6,962 nt of DNA from Deltaproteobacteria bacterium (lineage in GTDB: Bacteria; Desulfobacterota; Desulfobacteria; Desulfobacterales; JAUVGT01), in contig JAUVGT010000270.1 in the NCBI GenBank assembly GCA_030593645.1, positions 1-6,962 on the forward strand. Reading direction: 5' to 3'. Position numbers and translations under genes: made by a program. This document shows positions 4,349 to 6,962 of this stretch, one piece after another (within the stretch, counting starts at the first letter, position 1; each line of letters starts with the position of its first letter). The notes under the pieces were generated by a model. It did no database searches, was not told the DNA's origin, and was given only the letters and a program-made list of their open reading frames with translations.

Positions 4349-5347
4349 ATGGATAAACAGGAATGGAACCCTGGAACACTGATGAGATTGTCCGGAGGAT
4401 ACTGGCAGACATGCGTGCTTCATGCGAGTGTAAAACTGGATATTTTCACTCAAACCGGAGAAAAGGAAGTTTCTGCGAAATACATTGCCGAAAAAATCGG
4501 TTGTGATTCCAGGGGGCTTCAAATGCTGCTGAATGCCTTATCGGCCATAGGACTAATAAACAAAACCGGTGATCATTATTCCAACACACCAATAGGAAAA
4601 ACATTTCTTTCAAAAAATTCGGAAAAATATATCGGCTATATGATATTGCACCACCATCACCTGATGGAATCGTGGGCTAAACTGGACCAGGCTGTAAAAA
4701 CTGGAAAACCGGTTAAAGTTGAATCCTCAATCAGAAATGATGAACAGCACCGAGAAGCCTTTCTGATGGGGATGTTTAATACAGCGATGAACCAGGCACC
4801 GGACCTGGTTAAATCTCTTGATCTTTCAGGCAGGAAAAATCTTCTCGATCTTGGCGGCGGACCCGGTACTTACGCGATTCACTTCTGCCTGAACAATCCT
4901 GACCTAAAGGCCACCGTTTTTGACCTTCCGACGACCCGTCCTTTCGCGGAAAAAACAATCGAAAAGTTCGGACTTTCAGACCGGATTAAATTTGATGCCG
5001 GAGACTTTACTGATGATGAAATAACGAATCAGTATGATGCAGCCTGGCTCAGTCATATTCTCCACAGTAATGGTCCTGATATCTGTTTAAACATTATTAA
5101 AAAAACAGTATCCTCCCTTGTTACCGGCGCGATGATCATCATTCATGATTTTTTCCTGGACAAACCAATGGACAGCCCCCTTTTCCCGGCCCTGTTTGCC
5201 CTGAACATGCTCACTCGAACTGATACAGGACAATCTTACTCCGAAAGTGATGTCATCGATATGCTTAAAAAGGCAGGTGTGAAAAACATACAGCGAACCG
5301 ATTACCAGGGTCCGACGGAATCAGGAATAATACTCGGATATTGTTAG
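4349..5347 (+). CDS. SAM-dependent methyltransferase, COMT / acetylserotonin O-methyltransferase type
   Basis: The 332-residue protein has the two-part layout of the plant-COMT-like family. A helical dimerisation/winged-helix domain (about 12-90, with VSAKYIAEKIGCDSRGLQML and LSAIGLINK) precedes a Rossmann-fold catalytic domain. SAM motif I is LLDLGGGPGTYA (165-176). The ribose-binding acid is D192 in TVFDLP, and AGDF (217-220) follows. H239 in LSHILHSNGPD aligns with the catalytic histidine of the LHDW motif of O-methyltransferases, though the DW is replaced by SN. Substrate cannot be read from sequence; relatives methylate hydroxyl groups of phenols, carotenoids and polyketides. The start at 4349 is preferred over 4334 and 4346 because GGGAGG (4336-4341) is seven bases upstream of it and overlaps the earlier ATG. 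The desulfurase gene follows after 36 bases, so the two are probably co-transcribed. Confidence 0.87.
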   Translation: MDKQEWNPGTLMRLSGGYWQTCVLHASVKLDIFTQTGEKEVSAKYIAEKIGCDSRGLQMLLNALSAIGLINKTGDHYSNTPIGKTFLSKNSEKYIGYMILHHHHLMESWAKLDQAVKTGKPVKVESSIRNDEQHREAFLMGMFNTAMNQAPDLVKSLDLSGRKNLLDLGGGPGTYAIHFCLNNPDLKATVFDLPTTRPFAEKTIEKFGLSDRIKFDAGDFTDDEITNQYDAAWLSHILHSNGPDICLNIIKKTVSSLVTGAMIIIHDFFLDKPMDSPLFPALFALNMLTRTDTGQSYSESDVIDMLKKAGVKNIQRTDYQGPTESGIILGYC

Positions 5348-5354
5348 AACCTCT

Positions 5355-5369
5355 GGGCTCGCGCAAAAA
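5355..5369 (+). repeat. 15-bp relic of MITE family B end
   Basis: GGGCTCGCGCAAAAA is identical to the first 15 bases of the MITE at 6623-6637. It lies in the 36-base gap between methyltransferase and desulfurase, and the A-run leads straight into the AAGGA ribosome-binding site (5368-5372). It is a short match, but long enough to be unlikely by chance in a gap of this size. Confidence 0.6.
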
Positions 5370-5383
5370 GGATTTTTTTTAAA

Positions 5384-6523
5384 ATGACCGCTCCCATTTA
5401 TCTGGATAATAATGGTACCACCCCTCATGATCCGGCAGTTATTGAAGCCATGCGGCCTTTTCTTGAAACGGAATTCGGCAACCCGTCCAGTTCACACTGG
5501 TACGGGATTAAATCCAAAAAAGCAGTAAAAAAAGCCCGCAGCCAGGTTGCGAAGGTGTTGAGCTGTAAACCCGAAGAGATTCTTTTTACAAGCGGGGGCA
5601 CAGAATCAAACAACCATGCCATACGGGGAATCGCGCATACGTATAAAAACAAAGGCAATCACATTATCACTTGCAGTATTGAGCATCCCGCGGTCACCGA
5701 AGTCTGCAGATATCTTGAAAAAGATGGATTCAGTATCACTTACCTGCCGGTGGATCAATACGGGATGGTTAATACGGAAGATATTAAAGAAGCTATTCGC
5801 CCGGAGACTATTCTCATTACGATCATACATGCTAATAATGAGGTGGGAACCATCCAGCCCATAGCAGAGATTTCTGATATCGCAAAAGAAAATGGGATCA
5901 TCATGCATACGGATGCGGCACAGTCCATTGGAAAAATTCCTTCTGATGTTAACACACTCGGTGTTAATCTTTTGTCTATGGCCGGCCACAAGGTCTATGG
6001 ACCAAAGGGAATCGGCGCTCTATATATAAAAAATAAAATAGAACTTGAAAAACTCTTTCATGGCGCGGATCAGGAATCAGGCTTAAGGGCCGGGACCGAG
6101 AATGTGCTTGAAATCGTTGGTTTTGGGAAAGCCTGCGAAATTGCTGCCGATAACCTGGATAAGAATATGAAGCATATGAAAGAACTGACAGACGGTCTTT
6201 TTCAGGGCCTTGCAAATCAGATTCATTCCATCAGATTAAACGGTCATATGGAAAAATGCCTTCCAAATACATTAAGTCTTTCCTTTAAAAACCTTGAAGC
6301 CAATCGAATACTGGAAGAAATCGGCCTTGAGGTAGCAGCTTCGGCAGGTGCAGCCTGTCATTCAGATACGGTAGAAATTTCTCATGTACTGAAAGCCATG
6401 AATGTACCGTTGGAATGGGCCATGGGAACAATACGATTCAGTGTGGGGAGAATGAACACGATGTCTGAGATTGAAAAGACAATCCAGGTGGTTACCGACG
6501 CTGTTTTAATGTTGAGAGTGTAA
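5384..6523 (+). CDS. Group I PLP-dependent cysteine desulfurase / selenocysteine-lyase-like protein
   Basis: This 379-residue class V aminotransferase-fold enzyme would remove sulfur from cysteine (or selenium from selenocysteine) to give alanine and an enzyme persulfide or selenide. It begins with IYLDNNGTTPHDPAV. SGGTESNN (70-77) binds PLP phosphate, EH (H101) stacks on the ring, HTDAAQ supplies D177, and GHK gives the Schiff-base K203. LRAGTEN (234-240) and IRFSVGR (350-356) contact substrate and cofactor. The catalytic cysteine is C325 in GAACHSD. The SVGR-containing tail and GAACHSD loop resemble, from memory, eukaryotic selenocysteine lyase more than the SSGSACTS loop of IscS. A proline follows H101, where I recall that IscS-like enzymes have lysine and mammalian selenocysteine lyase aspartate. 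No IscU, NifU or Rhodanese partner is adjacent. The ATG at 5384 has a weak AAGGA 11 bases upstream. Desulfurase is the safe call; selenium specificity is a hypothesis. Confidence 0.92.
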   Translation: MTAPIYLDNNGTTPHDPAVIEAMRPFLETEFGNPSSSHWYGIKSKKAVKKARSQVAKVLSCKPEEILFTSGGTESNNHAIRGIAHTYKNKGNHIITCSIEHPAVTEVCRYLEKDGFSITYLPVDQYGMVNTEDIKEAIRPETILITIIHANNEVGTIQPIAEISDIAKENGIIMHTDAAQSIGKIPSDVNTLGVNLLSMAGHKVYGPKGIGALYIKNKIELEKLFHGADQESGLRAGTENVLEIVGFGKACEIAADNLDKNMKHMKELTDGLFQGLANQIHSIRLNGHMEKCLPNTLSLSFKNLEANRILEEIGLEVAASAGAACHSDTVEISHVLKAMNVPLEWAMGTIRFSVGRMNTMSEIEKTIQVVTDAVLMLRV

Positions 6524-6622
6524 ACCTCCTAGAAGTGGTTTTAATGCCTGTGCAGTTGAAAACGTAAGGGGGATTCAAAACAATCGGAACTCGGGGCCGG
6601 TATTATTGGCTATTGGCTCTTA
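6524..6622. other. Gene-free spacer after the desulfurase
   Basis: There is no gene and no convincing terminator directly after the desulfurase stop. The part from about 6606 (TTGGCTATTGGCTCTTA) continues after the MITE as TTAGCTGTTAGCTATTG. This suggests a simple TTAGCTATTGGCT-like intergenic repeat into which the MITE inserted. Confidence 0.45.
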
Positions 6623-6780
6623 GGGCTCGCGCAAAAATAACTTCACATTTTAAGGGGCGAATCATCCCATTCGGCTGCGTTGCAAAAGCTCGAAATATGC
6701 TTGATATTTCTGCGCTTTTGCGCTTTGCCGACTGGGCGCCTCGACCCTTAAAATTTGTGAATTTATTTTTACGCGAACCC
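6623..6780. mobile_element. 158-bp palindromic MITE-like element (family B) with TTA flanks
   Basis: The left end GGGCTCGCGCAAAAATAA (6623-6640) pairs with the right end TTATTTTTACGCGAACCC (6763-6780) with only three mismatches in 18. The complementarity continues as CTTCACATTTTAAGGG against CCCTTAAAATTTGTGAAT. The central hairpin has stems GCAAAAGC (6682-6689) with GCTTTTGC (6714-6721) and GAAATAT (6692-6698) with ATATTTC (6704-6710) around a 5-base loop. TTA precedes (6620-6622) and follows (6781-6783) the element, consistent with a 3-bp target duplication. A 61-codon frame running across it on the plus strand is spurious. It carries no transposase of its own. Confidence 0.75.
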
Positions 6781-6830
6781 TTAGCTGTTAGCTATTGACC
6801 AGGCACAATCAGGTTAAAAGAAGTAAAAAT

Positions 6831-6849
6831 CCGGGTCCAAAGGGCCCGG
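6831..6849 (-). terminator. Hairpin terminator, best read on the minus strand
   Basis: CCGGGTCC (6831-6838), loop AAA, GGGCCCGG (6842-6849) give an 8-bp stem with one G-T pair. On the minus strand the hairpin is followed by ATTTTTAC, a good U-tract. On the plus strand it is followed only by CTTTGACTT. It would therefore mainly stop a minus-strand transcript entering from beyond the right edge. It could also weakly end the desulfurase operon, whose stop is about 300 bases upstream. Confidence 0.5.
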
Positions 6850-6857
6850 CTTTGACT

Positions 6858-6917
6858 TGTCCGCCATAGCTTTAGCGACGGCGGGAACTGTCCGCATAGC
6901 TTTAGCGGCGACGGAAC
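6858..6917 (+). repeat. Tandem pair of tccgcc-type intergenic repeats
   Basis: Unit 1 (6858-6888) and unit 2 (6889-6917) share TGTCCGC-CATAGCTTTAGCG-CGACGG-GAAC with small insertions and deletions. The same unit type occurs inside heptamer array 1 (about 1886-1917) and at 3661-3730. They encode nothing visible. Confidence 0.7.
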
Positions 6918-6949
6918 TTTAGTGCACTTTAGCTCACTTTAGTCACTTT
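6916..6949 (+). repeat. 10-bp direct repeat ACTTTAGNNC
   Basis: ACTTTAGTGC, ACTTTAGCTC, ACTTTAGTC and a final ACTTT follow one another at 6916, 6926, 6936 and 6945. It is a short tandem or periodic repeat near the right edge of the window; it could continue beyond it. No function is evident. Confidence 0.6.
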
Positions 6950-6962
6950 GATTTATTTCTTA

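Noticed and set aside
5606..5989. Minus-strand open frame within the desulfurase
   Set aside because: It is antisense to the highly conserved desulfurase core, with no independent support.
6613..6798. Plus-strand 61-codon open frame
   Set aside because: It is almost exactly the MITE-B sequence, so the frame reflects the repeat rather than a gene.

Overview
The window looks like an accessory, repeat-rich stretch of a moderately AT-rich Gram-negative chromosome. The best guess is a sulfate-reducing Desulfobacterota (Desulfobacterales-like) bacterium. This is inferred from the combination of an IS91-type transposase, an integron-type integrase fragment, a stand-alone S23/four-helix-bundle gene, and several families of palindromic intergenic repeats of the kind I recall from that group. 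No rRNA, tRNA or marker gene fixes the taxonomy.

Layout. Positions 1-275 hold no recognisable gene and probably contain the end of an IS91-family element. On the minus strand, 276-1493 is an intact IS91-type HUH transposase, preceded by and overlapping by 4 bases (ATGA) the 3' end of a tyrosine recombinase (stop at 1490). That recombinase is cut at about position 1690, where it meets head-to-head the C-terminal end of a different, integron-type integrase on the plus strand (to 1859). The junction is a 62-bp near-perfect palindrome. From 1863 to 2446 a small four-helix-bundle (23S rRNA intervening-sequence family) gene sits between two inverted arrays of a 7-bp repeat (consensus near GAACRTC). 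A near-consensus sigma70 promoter (2464-2491) then drives a complete MoxR-type AAA+ ATPase (2563-3543), which has no DUF58 or von Willebrand partner behind it. Positions 3544-4348 contain no gene. They hold a third heptamer array followed by what looks like the stub of a deleted four-helix gene, a tccgcc-type repeat, a short REP-like hairpin, a 125-bp palindromic MITE and a partial second copy of its end.

A two-gene plus-strand operon follows: a COMT/acetylserotonin-type SAM-dependent methyltransferase (4349-5347) and, 36 bases later, a group I (NifS/IscS/selenocysteine-lyase-like) PLP cysteine desulfurase (5384-6523). Both genes start immediately after relics of MITE ends. The last 439 bases hold a second, 158-bp palindromic MITE flanked by TTA on both sides, a hairpin terminator best read on the minus strand, a tandem pair of tccgcc-type repeats and a 10-bp ACTTTAG direct repeat.

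How it fits together: the window is a patchwork in which a few functional genes (MoxR; methyltransferase plus desulfurase) are separated by recombination debris. The observations most worth following are the recombinase-recombinase palindrome, the four-helix gene within inverted heptamer arrays together with an apparently emptied copy 1.2 kb away, and the methyltransferase/desulfurase pair, whose desulfurase has an active-site loop reminiscent of eukaryotic selenocysteine lyase.
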